A stretch of 64,000 nt of DNA from Chrysemys picta bellii (Eukaryota > Chordata > Testudines > Emydidae): contig NC_088792.1 in the NCBI RefSeq assembly GCF_011386835.1, positions 57,602,081-57,666,080 on the forward strand. The letters run 5' to 3'. Numbering within the stretch: the first letter of the stretch is position 1; every line of letters begins with the position of its first letter. The position numbers were made by a program, and so were the translations under genes. Shown here piece by piece: positions 45,577 through 56,800 of this stretch. The notes under the pieces were generated by a model. The model saw only the letters and a list, made by a program, of their open reading frames with translations, was not told where the DNA came from and made no database searches.

Positions 45577-47088
45577 CAATGGTTCTCAAACTGTGGGTCA
45601 GGAACCCAAAGAGGGTCATGACTCCATTTTAATGGGGTTGTCAGGACTGGTGGTAGACTTGCTGGGGCCCGGGGCCAAAGCTTAAGCCCAAGCCCCACTA
45701 GGGTTGCCAGTTATCCGGTTTTCAACCGGAATGCCTGTTTGAAAAGACAGCTCCAGTCAGCACTGCTGACCAGGCCGTTAAAAGTCTGGTTGGTGGCGCA
45801 GCGGTGCTAAAGCAGGCTCCCTGCCTGCCGTGGCTCCACATGGCTCCCGGAAGCAGCGGCATATCCCCCCTCTGGCTCCCATGCACAGGGGCAGCCGGGG
45901 GCTCCTCATGCTGCATCTGCCCCAAGTGCCGGTTCCACAACTCCCATTGGCTGGGAAACATGGCCAATGGGAGCTGCGGGGGCAGCGCCCATGAATGGGG
46001 CAACGCGCAGATCTGCCTGGCCATACCTCTGCATAGAAGCTGGAGGGGGAACATGCCGCTGCTTCCGGGAGCTGCTTGAAGTAAGCGCTGCCCAAATCCT
46101 CCACCCCTGACCCCTCCCCCTCGCCCCAACCTCCTTTCCCAACCCTGATCCCCCCTCCAACCTTCCAAACCCCTGAGCCCCAGCCTGGAGCCCCCTTGTG
46201 CACCCCAAGACCCTCTTCCACAGCCCTAGCCCAGAGCCCTCACCCCTTGCGCACTCCAACCCCCTGCCCCAGGCCCCTCCTGCACCCAAATCCCTCATCC
46301 CCATCCCCACCCCAGAGTCTACACCCCCAGCCAACGTCCTCATACACACCCAGCACCCCAACTGCCTGCCCCAGCCTGGAGCCCCCTCCTGCACTTCAAA
46401 CCTTTCAGTCCAGCCCGGAGCCCCCTCCTCCACCACAAATCCCTCATCCATGGCCTCACCCCAGAGCCTGCACTGCCAGCCGGAGCCCTCACCCCCTCCT
46501 GCAACCCAACCCACTGCCTCAGCCCAGAGTACCCTCCCACACCTGGAACTCATTTCTGGCCTCACCCCAGAGCCCACACCCCCAGCCAAAGCCCTCAACA
46601 CCTTCTCGCACCCCATCCCCCCGAGCCAGCCCGGTGAAAATGTGCAAGTGAGTGAGCAATGGGGAGGATGTGGGGGGGGGAATGGAGTGATCAGAGCGGG
46701 GCCTCAGAGAAGGGATAGAACAGGGGCGATGCCTCGGAGGAGGGGCTGGGTAGCGGGCGGGGCAAAAATTTTCGGTTTTGTGCGAGTAGAAAGTTGAAAC
46801 CCTAAGCCTCAACATCCAGGGATGAAGCCCGAGCCCCATCACCCGGGGCCAAAGCCAAAGCCCAAGGGCTTCAGCCCTGAGCAGCAGGGCTCACATTACA
46901 GCCCCCTGCCCAGGGCTGAAGCCATTGGGCTTCAGCTTTGCCCCCGCCACCTGGGGCAGTGGGGCTCAGGCTTCCCCCCACCCCACGTGGGACAGCAGGG
47001 CTCAGGCTTTGGGTCCCCCCCTTGGAGTCAAGTAGTAATTTTTGTTGTCAGAAGGGGGTCGCGGTGCAATAAAGTTTGAGAATCGCTG
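45577..47088. mobile_element. hAT element (outer), interrupted by a second hAT
   Basis: The ends are CAATGGTTCTCAAACTGTGG and AAGTTTGAGAATCGCTG, inverted. The flanks are GCCTATTT (45569-45576) and GCCTATTA (47089-47096), 7 of 8 matching. Its own body is 45577-45698 plus 46805-47088, with repeated AAGCCCAAGCCC-like blocks. The middle is another element at 45699-46804. Confidence 0.85.
45699..46804. mobile_element. hAT-type element nested in the previous one
   Basis: The ends are TAGGGTTGCCAGTTATCC and AGTTGAAACCCTA, imperfect inverted repeats. The flanks AGCCCCAC (45691-45698) and AGCCTCAA (46805-46812) match at 6 of 8. The interior has C-rich tandem blocks such as CCCTCCTGCACCC and CCCCAGAGCC. 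Long frames on both strands, up to 236 codons, are composition shadows. Confidence 0.68.
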
Positions 47089-47096
47089 GCCTATTA

Positions 47097-47640
47097 CATG
47101 CCAGAGCTCCAGCGTGATCCACACCCCAGAGGAAAATAGGTGGGGGACACCTATCTTGCCTACGGAGCCCAATTTGGAGCACATCTACCAAATCAAGACC
47201 CATTCAAAATCTGGTGGTGGAGCCACCACCTCCCTTTATAACTAGAGCCCTGTGTAAAATTCTTTTTACAACTTTTCATTTTATTTTTCAGAAACTTCCT
47301 GTTTCATTTTATCCAAGGGAAGGGGGAGGTCCAGCCCTGTGCAGGAGTTGCAGAGCGAATTCACACTGAAGCCCGGGGGCTCCTGTCCCTCAGAACTGGA
47401 CATTGTGACTTGATGCATGGGGTCACAACACCACTCACTCAAATTTGGCCCAGCTGCCTCTCCGTCACAATGACAGAGGGGCGGCTGGGCCAAACCTGAG
47501 AGGCCCTGAGACCCTGTGTGCTGGGTCACAATGTTCGGAGCAGGGAGCTGGACTCTGCCCCAAGGGACAGGAACTGCGGTTGTAGTGTGAGTTTTTTTCA
47601 TTTTAATAGTTTTTCATTTTATTTCACATTTGTGAAGAAC
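47097..47640. other. Intergenic, nothing recognised
   Basis: Moderately GC-rich, no delimitable element and no gene-like frame. Confidence 0.5.
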
Positions 47641-47643
47641 ACA

Positions 47644-47830
47644 GGGCTCTACTCACAGCACAGAGGGTAGAACACTCACCCAGAATAGGGTAGACTTCGG
47701 TTCAATTCCCTCTTCTGCATGATGGGAGACAGGATTTGAACAGGAGATTCCCATCTCTCAGGAGAGGTGCTCAAACCACTGGGCAATGGGGAATGCATAA
47801 GTCCCTTTGTGGATCTGGGCCCGAGCACCT
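47644..47830. repeat. Convergent tRNA-like units (inverted SINE-type repeat)
   Basis: On the + strand, 47655-47712 resembles a tRNA with CAGAGGGTAGAACACTC and B box GGTTCAATTCCC (47699-47710). On the minus strand, 47785-47728 resembles another tRNA with GCCCAGTGGTTTGAGCAC (A box) and TGTTCAAATCCTG (B box). The two point at each other. It is an old dispersed repeat and not a functional tRNA gene, since the acceptor stems do not pair. Confidence 0.6.
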
Positions 47831-47837
47831 TATTCAC

Positions 47838-47930
47838 TTATAGAATCATAGAAATTTAGGACTGGAAAGATCTCAAGAGGTCATCTAGTCCATTCCGTGC
47901 CCCCCGAGGGAGCAGGGAACAATGCCACAC
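47838..47930 (-). mobile_element. CR1 3' end fragment, antisense
   Basis: TAGAATCATAGAAATTTAGG followed by CAAGAGGTCATCTAGTCCA is the reverse complement of the CR1 3' UTR at 1530-1590. CR1 copies are usually truncated to such short 3' ends. Confidence 0.85.
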
Positions 47931-47945
47931 ATTCTCAAGCCTACC

Positions 47946-49590
47946 TCTCTCCCTATGCTGCTTTCTTCCAAAGCATGTGAAGAGGCGCTCTGAGGTTTGG
48001 AATGACACAGGGCTAGTACTACTTTCCTCCACACAGATCCGCTTTTTTGCTTCTAGATGCAGAGGGGAACGCGTGCCTCACTGTATGCAAGTGGTTATGG
48101 TGATGCCAAACCTATTACAAGCCAGTTCAAGTAAATATCTAGTTACCTAAAAAAAAGATTTGTTTCATGCTGACTGTAATGATCCCATAGTCAAGAAGGA
48201 GCAAACTACAGAAACACTAATGACATCTATGCACAGGAGCATATTTTAAGGGTTAGAGCCTAAGGTGGTATAAATCTGTATATTTAAACTAGCTGAGGAT
48301 GTAGTCTGTCATGAATACTATTGACTGGGAACCCCAAAATAAGCATCTAAAAAATTCCAACAATTTATAGTACATACTCTGAATCCAATTCTGACAAACT
48401 GCAATGTTCCGTTTGTTTTTTGGTCATATAATCTGTAAAAACAATCATATGGGGCATTTTTGCAAATGCTGAAGGACATGAGAAATTCTCCAGCTGTGAC
48501 ATCATCATAGCCACAGGTCTGAAATGGAAATGTAAAATCACTGATTTTACCATTCCCATTTGTAGTTTTACTTATAAGAGCAGAGAATCCATGCTGCTAA
48601 GGCCTGGAATCAAGCCAAAATATCAGAGTCACTTCCACAAAAATTAAACCACAACAGCTAAAGAAGAAAGTTTGCATGAGGCTTCTGTTAACCTTGCTGA
48701 AAATCTAAATGGAATTAAGTAGGATATTAACCTCAGTATTCATTATCCCAGCAGCCCGTTTATCAGAAAATTGTCAGTTCAACAACAAGCAGCCCAAACC
48801 TGATTTGTTTTAGACTCAAAATCATTAAGCTGTTTATTTTTTCCTCTCATAACCAAAACTTTGTTTTTGCACTTAAAGGAATAAAGTCAAGTTGAAATCT
48901 AGCAATTAAAAAAAGATTTATAATTTAGTTTAAGGTTACACTCTTGCCATGAGAGCACCTGCGAATTTTTTCTGGTCACCTCTTTTTTAATTTTCCCCCC
49001 TCCTCCTTTGCTGCTGTGAGAAAGACCCACCCAAAGAGGGGAAACTGACTATACTGGATAAAGAGTGGAATTGACTATCCACAAAGTGCTGTGAAATGCA
49101 CAAAGTATAACGCGGGCAGGGGAAGGATTTCTCTGTCTAATCTTTCATTTACAGTGTTCTTAGCTGTTTTCTGAAATAATAGTAGGCACAAAAAAATTCA
49201 CACAAACGGGTTTTCAATTTTATGGTTAGATCACTTATTAAATAAATACTGATGCAATGGGAGACTTGAATTTTGTACCATGACACTGTTACACATTTTC
49301 TGATCTCATGACTCTGACTTAATAATATTGATTCATAGTTGACTGAAAACTATCAGGGTCTTGCCTCATTAAGAACTGAGTTTGCACCTCCTTCCCATAT
49401 TGAGGCCCTCAGAATATGGTTTAAAAGCTTATTAAAATTACATGAAGTAAGATATGCAATATATCAAAATGAATGGTAAACTATGAAAATGGCTTAATTC
49501 AAAACCTGTCCTAAATTGTAAGAAGGATATTGGCACTGGGCCATGGTAAATCTGAATTTACCCCGTCCCCTCTGAATAGCACCGCACTAT
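47946..49590. other. Intergenic, nothing recognised
   Basis: AT-rich unique-looking sequence. No feature that I can support. Confidence 0.55.
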
Positions 49591-49785
49591 GCCCTGATCT
49601 ACACTACAAACGTAATGTCAGTATAACTACTTTGCTCAGCACTGGAAAATCCACACCCCTGAGCAATGCACTTATACTGACTGAACTCCTGGTGTAGACA
49701 GTGCTGTGTTGATGAGAGGGAATAGGTAGTGTCTTCACTAAGCACTGCAGCTGTGCCACTGCAGCACGATAAGTGTAGACAAGCC
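49591..49785. mobile_element. Harbinger-like MITE
   Basis: GCCCTGATCTACACTAC at the left and AAGTGTAGACAAGCC at the right are inverted ends with small gaps, of the same general type as the element at 35333. The flanking TAT/TTA is not a clear duplication. Confidence 0.6.
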
Positions 49786-52506
49786 TTATGTGTAAGTACA
49801 TTTTTCTCAAGGATACTCACAGCAACCACAGAATTACAAGTGACCAATCTGAACTCTCACACTGATATATTTTCCCATGGAAGAACAACTGACTCATGCT
49901 TTTTATAGCTTTTCCTATTGCCACTGACACCACTGAAAGATGCCAAGGGGAACAAACAAAGACTATATAAGGGAGTGGGGAATACGGAAGACTCAGAAAG
50001 AGTGAGTGAAGAAAAAGAGAAGGCAAATTCCACCTTCAGTTACACCTGTTTGATCCCAAATTAAGAAAACAGAACTGTGCCCAGTGTAAATGAATACAGA
50101 TTTTTTTCCTCAGAAAGACAAAGGGAGAAGAGACAGGTACATGCTATTGTCAGCTGGACCAAATGCTTAAAGAAACTAAGCCCAAATAAAAAAATCAGTT
50201 GCCTAATGTTTTAATTTTTTTAAAGTGGAAGATTTCCCCCAAAATGCAAGGAAAGACTGCTTTCTGTAACAGTGTGTAGGGATGCATTCACAAAAATAAA
50301 GACAACCTATTCTCACTGAACAGCTCAATGTACCAGCTCAATCTATGTACAAAAAAGATTACTCAGCACGATTTTGGTTAGCAATACAGATCCAATCTTT
50401 GCAACCATTTCCAAACTTTATCACAGCATGGTTTTTGCATAGTTTGATGTCTCTGTAGATATTTTTTTTTAAACTATGCATCACTAAACCATTTTACCAG
50501 ATTATCCCAATAGCAGGTTGTTAGTTTGATTTATGAACCAAGTTGGAAGAGCGTATGAGACAGACCGCTGCTGGTATGAATTGTCATAACTCCATTTACT
50601 TCAGTAGAGCTAAGACAGGTTATACCGTTTGAGATCTGTCCCTAAGAGTTTGGTTGCTGGGTGGTGTTGGGTGGGGATGCAAGCCATGTTGCAATAGATA
50701 TGTTTGGATGTATTCATATTTGAAAAATAATTTCATATGTTGTTATACACCTAAGGGTCTAATCCTGTGGAAACAGCTTCATGACCTGTGAGACATTCAG
50801 TGTAGGATCAGATCCTTTATGAGAAACACTGTCATTAATTAATGAAAGCTGGTGCATCTCTTAATTATTAACAAAAGAAATGGATCTTTCAAGAAGGAGG
50901 ACAGTGGGTAATGTTATTGAATAATTCAGGAATATGACAAACGGAACAAGGATACAGTAACTTTATATCTGTGTGTTTGCATTGGTCCAACAAAAACACC
51001 AGAATATCAGTTATTAAGACTTCTATTTCTCTCCCATAAAGGTTATAAAATCATGTTACTATTTCATACAGAAACAGCATAAAGCAATTTTGGAATCCTG
51101 CTCAAAACACAGGGTAACTTTCTGACAAATAAAGAACTATTACATATCTTTCTATTGGGTACTGGAATATACCCAATGTGGATAAATTGTTTTACATTGG
51201 AAAAGCAGGCTATATACATGTATAGTGTAGCTAAGAAATTGTTGTGTGATTGATCTGCCATGGGCATAATAATAAAAAAGGAAACTCCTCAATGAACTTA
51301 ATGACCAAATTCAGAGCTGGTGCAAGATGGTACAACTTTGTTGAAGTCAGTGGATTTACACTGGCTTACACTAGATCTGAATTTGTCCCAAACTGTGGGT
51401 ATTGTCAGAAAGGTGGTCCCGTAAAGACAGCATCTTGATACAGCAAACATATGTTTCCCAAGGGCCAGATTCACCCATGCAATCACATTAGTTTACTAGA
51501 AAAAAACATTTCACTGGATCATTTTGTCATCTTACAATGGGCAGAGCTTCACTCCTGTCAAATTTAAAAACAAACCAACAAAAAGCTTTAAATCTAAATA
51601 CTCAATAGCTGCTAAATTTGTGCTCATAAGGATTGCTAGATTTTAACTTGATGCCTAGTTGGCAACTGAAAGTTAAATATCCATCAGTAGGAAAATGGGG
51701 AATCATTAGGATTGTCGGAGCAAAACGTGTGCTGTATTTAATTGCAGAAGTCTGGCAAACATGAAAGAGCGTGGAAAAAAAATGCAAAGAGACTAGATCA
51801 CAGTGACAGACCAGAAAGACAAAGCCTGCTGCTGTTCAGCCTTTTTGTCTCACTGCTGGCTGGGATTATTAGCTTGCTGTAGCTTTCCTCAACCCGACAG
51901 GACCCAGCCAAATTACATAAAACAAAATGTATTTGGAGTGCCTTCTTAAAATGCCTTAAGAATTGCTACGAAATTCATCAGGAGGAAAATGCAATTTTCT
52001 ATGTTTACCGGGACCTGGCCCTCACACGTTTTTCTCCAGCATGCAGAGATGACAGAGTAAAGTTATAGTGCTATACACTTTTCATTAGATCACTACAATC
52101 ATGTATGTAGTCACAGCTAAGGAACGTGTGACTCCCTTCTTATCTCTTTGTAAGGTCCAGAAGGAAGACTAGAAAGCCCCAATCCTGCAACATTTATGCA
52201 CATGCTTAACTTTACTGCTGTTAGTAGTCCCCCTAATTTCAAATGTAGTAAAGTATGTGCATGAAGTGTTTGTAGGATTGGGCCTTGGAAAGTATTAATA
52301 AATTTGCCCTATGCAGCAGCAGGTGTCCCATTCTATTGAACTCTCAGGCAAAAAAAACTTGGTTAAACTGAAGTTAAGCCTAGACCTGGATGAATTTGAA
52401 AAATAATTAATCTAACTGTCTCTAGTAAATCAATTTTCCCCTTCAGCTACTGAAATACATTTTGCACACTTTAGTGTTCTCAAACAGCCATAGGAAACCT
52501 ACAATA
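49786..52506. other. Intergenic, old hairpin repeats only
   Basis: Degraded palindromic repeats at 51304-51392 (CAAATTCAGAGCTGGTG facing TAGATCTGAATTTG) and 52172-52287 (CAATCCTGCAACATTTATGC facing GTGTTTGTAGGATTGGGCC), and a possible one at 50755-50830. No gene is supported. Confidence 0.55.
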
Positions 52507-52514
52507 TTTTAAGG

Positions 52515-52611
52515 CAGTGACAGGCATCCGCCGTGCCTGAGGATGGTCAATGTAATCACTTTTCACGGCCTGCCAGCAGATTATCCTGATGCTGCAGGTT
52601 GCCCACCACTG
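52515..52611. mobile_element. Small degraded hAT MITE
   Basis: It starts CAGTGACAGGCATCC and ends GGTTGCCCACCACTG. The flanks TTTTAAGG (52507-52514) and TTTTAAAG (52612-52619) match at 7 of 8. The right end is nearly identical to that of the element at 56619-56800. Confidence 0.75.
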
Positions 52612-52619
52612 TTTTAAAG

Positions 52620-53639
52620 TAGTTAAAAAATAGAAATTATGGAACTGCACAGTTAATATTGCTACAACAATTTTAAATCAAAACCTTTCCTGTACTCACA
52701 TGGGATTGTATCATCAGTTACGGCATGGTCTCTCGCTCTCTCTCATTATTATCGTCAATCACAAAATGCCTGGGAAGACTTCACCTTCTCAGGGACCCAT
52801 GAAATGTCATAGAAGTCCTACTTTTTAATTTATGAATAAGCAAAGAACATAACAAAGACAGTCATTCCCCACCATTTATAAGTATGTTTTGGTTGCCAAT
52901 CTTAAAGGTGCCATGAGACATATAGTTGTTGTGCTTATGTATATAAATGTCCCATGCAGCTATAATCAAATCACGCTACTTACATTGAAAGAGCATAACT
53001 TAGCATAGTTACAGTTTACTTTATAAGGTGTTCTGAGAATGTTAGGCCCCTATCCTATAATGCAATGTATTACAGTACCTTATTAAAGTCAACTGGACTC
53101 AGAGATAAAGGAATTGGCCCAACACATCAGAGGGCACGATCTGGGACCTTAAAATGATTTTGTACAGCATTTTGAAGCTATAAAGTTCTATAAACTAGGA
53201 CGTTCTAAATAATTTTTATTCATTTTTTAAAGGGCAAATACAATGGACCCAAGCAGAGTATACAACAGCCAGAAATCTGACATGGAAATTACAAGGCTAT
53301 ATTCCATACAGAAAACATTCTTATATAAGACACAATTAAAATTCTTTAGTCATCCTTTCAGTTTTTACTTCTGCAAACCCAGACCAGGTTTCCCTGAGTA
53401 CCTTCCCCCTTTTCATTTATTAACGTGCACCGCTTGGGGGCTTGCACTACATTATTTCACACTGTCTATGCTTAACTACTTATTTAGCACCCAGAGTTGT
53501 ATATTGATAGTTTAGATCTGTGGGCATCAAGCTTGTCAAGCTTGCTGCCCAAGGGTTGAATCAGGCCTGCAATCTCCTTGCACCTGTGTTTTCAGACCTA
53601 AGCATAGCGGATACGCGTGGGGAGGATGAAATTCAGATA
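52620..53639. other. Region upstream of TSPAN13
   Basis: AT-rich, ending in the CpG-rich TSPAN13 promoter region. A possible hairpin-repeat fragment lies at 53045-53120. No gene is seen. Confidence 0.5.
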
Positions 53640-53881
53640 GATGCACCCTGCTACTAAAGCCGGGGCGCACAAATGCAAGATCCGGGGCGCCCCAAGCCAG
53701 TGGGAACCTACCAGGGCAGATACAGCCTCAATAGTGTACATCTGGCTCGCTGCGTGTCACCTTTTGCTCCCTAGGCTGCAGCTCCGGCTCCCACCGCCCT
53801 CACCTGGGCTCCCCGCGGCTACCGGGACGATCCCCTCCCCCTCCCGGATTCCAGCCGCCGCCACCCTTCAGCGCTCCACTC

Positions 53882-53889
53882 ATTTGCAT
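53882..53889 (+). promoter_or_regulatory. Octamer motif ATTTGCAT
   Basis: Exact match to the POU-domain (Oct) octamer, 27 bp upstream of a CCAAT box. An AT-rich CATATTTTTA follows directly. Functional use is inferred from position only. Confidence 0.5.
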
Positions 53890-53916
53890 ATTTTTACCTT
53901 TGTGGTCGAAGTGCAG

Positions 53917-53921
53917 CCAAT
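53917..53921 (+). promoter_or_regulatory. CCAAT box
   Basis: CCAAT within GCAGCCAATCAGCG, an excellent NF-Y-type site, about 250 bp upstream of the TSPAN13 start codon. Confidence 0.6.
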
Positions 53922-54173
53922 CAGCGAGCGCGGCGGCGGCGAGCGCAGCTTCCCCCCACGCCCCAAGGAGGTGGCATAGCCGGCGCGACACGCCGGGAGG
54001 GCGTGTGAGTTCCCAGCGCACTTCGGGCTCGAGCTGCCACCTGTCCCGCCGCAAGGGAGAGGCGAGCGCTCGGACCGCAGGCACCAGCCCTAGGGCCTTC
54101 GCCGCTCCTGCCTCTGCTCGCTGCGTGCCCGCGGCAGCCCCGTTCTCCAGCCGCGGCCAAGGGCGCCGGCGAG

Positions 54174-54236
54174 ATGGTTTGTGGCGGCTTCACCTGCTCC
54201 AAGAACTGCCTGTGCGCCCTCAACCTGCTCTACACG
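54174..54236 (+). CDS. TSPAN13: TSPAN13 first coding exon
   Basis: The ATG at 54174 is in a strong context (GAGATGG), followed by 21 codons [20 protein letters not shown] then T, and donor GTGAGT at 54237. This is the N-terminus of TSPAN13 (NET-6), a tetraspanin; the human protein differs in this exon by Ala for Thr at residue 7, from memory. The exon gives the short cytoplasmic tail with Cys 3, 8, 12 and 14, the type palmitoylated in tetraspanins, and the start of the first membrane helix. The remaining exons must lie beyond the window. Neighbouring BZW2 upstream on the same strand supports the call. Confidence 0.95.
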
Positions 54237-54703
54237 GTGAGTAGCTGCCGCCGCTCCCGACCCAGCGCCAGCCTGTGCCCCTGCTGGGGGGCTCCGGGCG
54301 CCCCCGAGTGAGTGTAACTCCCTCGCTCGGAGGAAGAGGGAGAGCAGCTCCCTGCTTGTCAGGCTGCCGCCTGCGGCGGCCACAGCCTCGCCGTCTGCAG
54401 CGGGAGAAGCTGGGGCGTCGCGCCGGTTCTTCTGCCTCCCCATTAGCCAGGGCACCGCCGGGGCCAGCTTGGATCCACAGCGAAACGGCTCCCCCGAGGA
54501 GCCTCCAGGGATCAGCAGCTGCTCCTGGCTGTGCAGCACATGCAGGCAGAGCGGAAAGATCGGCCAGGGAGTTAAAGGACCAGCAGCTGCCGGGGTCTCG
54601 GTGTCCGGCTTGCCTCACGGTCTCCCTGAACGGGGAAGTCAGCCTTGAATCTTCTGGGAGACCGCCAGGATTGTTTGACCACGCAGCAGCCTTGTATAGG
54701 GAT

Positions 54704-54828
54704 TAGGGTGACCAGACAGCAAGTGTGAAAAATCGGGACAGGGGGTGGGGGATAATAGGAGCCTATATAAGAAAAAGACCCAAAAATCGGGACAGTCCCT
54801 ATTAAAATCAGGACATCTGGTCACCCTA
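54704..54828. mobile_element. Short hAT MITE in TSPAN13 intron 1
   Basis: The ends are TAGGGTGACCAGACAGC and GACATCTGGTCACCCTA. Perfect 8-bp duplication ATAGGGAT (54696-54703 and 54829-54836). Internal AAATCGGGACA blocks. A deletion derivative of the family at 12588-13365. Confidence 0.92.
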
Positions 54829-54836
54829 ATAGGGAT

Positions 54837-56140
54837 GGTGCAGAGATCTATTTGTTCCTAGGGTTGGGGGGAGGGGAGGAGCTGGGATTGGCATGGGCAT
54901 GTGCGTCTATCTTGTTGATCAATAAAGTCTCCAGCGTTCAGTAGAATCAGTCTGGTTGCTAATGCTAACTAACTACAATTGTTTTAAAAACCATCCTGTC
55001 ATGCTGGTGTCTTGTAAACTGGAGCAACGTGTCTTGTTTCAGATCAAAATCCACCTTCCTCTCCTTGAGACTGGTGCTTATCATGTTTAGTTAGTAACTG
55101 CTGACCAGTGCACTATAGGCTCTGGAAGGTTTTTTTTGTTTGTTTCCTCCCCCACCCCCGCACATCCACCTGACTAAATCATCTTGTGTCACCTATTGCA
55201 TTTAGTTTCTCATTATTCTGTTATAAAACAGGGCAAACCAAGAAAGTGGGAAAAGAGCACTGCAAAGCCTGAATGTTGTTTGGTTAAAGTTGAGAGTAAA
55301 TGTGCTTACACCTTTTTTACTTAAAAAGATCTCCTTAGCCAGTCAAGGAATGAGGCAGGCTCCTTTTTTACATTTTTGCCATAGTGCTTAGTAAGGTGCT
55401 AAAAGAGGTCCCTTTGGCATGATAACATGTAAAATTTCTGTACTTGTATGTTATTTAGGCGCTGTAAAATCTTTATCTAGGCTGCACATATGAGCAAGTT
55501 CATTCAATAGACACTTGTACAGGGGGGGGGGGGGGAAGGGGAGGAAAGAATATTGAAGAGCCTCCAGCTACTGTAGCATTAGGGGTTTAGAAATGTGGAT
55601 AATAATTTCATAAGTCCATTTCCTTTTTAAAAATGAGTAATATTTCAAAGAGTTGTTGCGTAGGGTACTGGCTGTTTGGGGAGGAGGAGGTATACATTAA
55701 TTTATTTTTTACTGGATTTAAAAGTTGTATGTGCAAATGACTTACTCGCTGCAGTGCTCAAATTAAAAAACAACCCTCTAATTTTACCTCCACCTTCCCC
55801 CTAAACAGCTATTTCCAATATATAAAAGAAAACAAAATTTGCAACTATATTTTTATTATAAGGCTTTTTGGTGCAGAAACAGGGAGAAGTGTAGCGAGGT
55901 GATATAACTGTTTCCTTCCACAGATCTTCTAAAAATCTAAATGTAATTGTTATAGCGTGCATTTAATATTTTTTGTTACTTTAACAAACATTTGACAATA
56001 ATATATGCGAATGCCAGGTCAGCCTGGAGATCACTTTTGGAATCAGCTGTGGTTCTGCATACTTGCACCTTTCTGGAGATAGCATCTTGTTCTCTAGAAT
56101 CTCAGCTTTAATTTAACAAACAAAAGTAAGTTTCTAGCTA
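54837..56140. other. TSPAN13 intron 1, nothing recognised
   Basis: AT-rich intron with a poly(G) run at 55521-55534. No second TSPAN13 exon or other gene. Confidence 0.6.
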
Positions 56141-56209
56141 TTACATATTTGAGGTTTTCTTTGCATCAGTTTACACTCTTACATATTTGAGGTTAAACTG
56201 ATGCAAAGA
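56141..56209. repeat. Hairpin with flanking direct repeat
   Basis: TTACATATTTGAGGTT occurs at 56141-56156 and again at 56179-56194. CTTTGCATCAGTTTA (56159-56173) is followed by its exact reverse complement (56194-56208) around a 20-bp loop. Confidence 0.92.
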
Positions 56210-56618
56210 TATGTTTATCATTCCAACATTGTTAACTGTTTAATTCCTCGTGTAAGGGAGGAAAGAGAATCGCAGGTCTGCACAATGTACCGAGTGACAT
56301 CTCATTTTGGTGTCATGCCTGCGATGGTGTTTGGAAGATAACTCTACTTTCCTCCTCTTTTCCCTCTTCTCTTCCCCTCCATCCCCCAGTCACATAGTAG
56401 CCAAGCCCAAGGAGCCTTGCAGAACCTATGGGCAGATCAGCACCACCAAGGGAGAGCTGAGTTCAGAGAGCTATGTGATAATGTTTTAAACACCGGCACG
56501 TGAGAAGGTTTCATTTTGATAACTTGCATTTTATTTTGTGAAGAAGAGCATTGCCACCTCTCCTCCCATCCCCATATCCCATCTGACCCCTGAAATGTAG
56601 TTGTAGTTCTCTTTACAG

Positions 56619-56800
56619 CAGTGGTGGGCAACCTGTGGCCCACGGGCTGCACGCGGCCCATCAGAGTAATCTGCTGGCGAACCACAGCCACTGGGAGCTG
56701 CGGGCAGCCCTGCAAATGTAAACACGCAGTCTGGCGGCCCGCTAGCGGATTACCCTGACGGGCTGTGTGTGGCCCATGGGCCGCAGGTTGCCCACCACTG
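56619..56800. mobile_element. hAT MITE, 182 bp
   Basis: The ends are CAGTGGTGGGCAACCTGTGG and CCGCAGGTTGCCCACCACTG, near-perfect inverted repeats. The flanks CTTTACAG (56611-56618) and CCTTACAG (56801-56808) match at 7 of 8. The halves are partly self-complementary. Confidence 0.92.

Larger units (their letters stand above)
53640..54660 (+). promoter_or_regulatory. TSPAN13: CpG-rich promoter region of TSPAN13
   Basis: About 1 kb of GC- and CpG-rich sequence surrounds the first coding exon, unlike the AT-rich flanks and without transposon ends. It contains a perfect octamer ATTTGCAT at 53882-53889, a CCAAT box at 53917-53921 (CAGCCAATCAGCG) and GC-box-like CCGCCC at 53794-53799. This is the usual layout of a vertebrate CpG-island promoter. 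The transcription start is not determined; the 5' UTR probably lies in about 53930-54173. Confidence 0.8.

Noticed and set aside
45722..46842. Frames up to 236 codons, including a minus-strand one
   Set aside because: C-rich tandem blocks inside the nested hAT pair; the translation is low-complexity and has no conserved motif.
47655..47785. Possible tRNA genes on either strand
   Set aside because: A and B boxes are visible, but acceptor and anticodon stems do not pair properly and the unit is a dispersed repeat.
53800..54706. Long frames on both strands around the TSPAN13 start
   Set aside because: CpG-island composition gives few stop codons. Only the 63-bp segment with the tetraspanin N-terminus and a proper donor site is supported.
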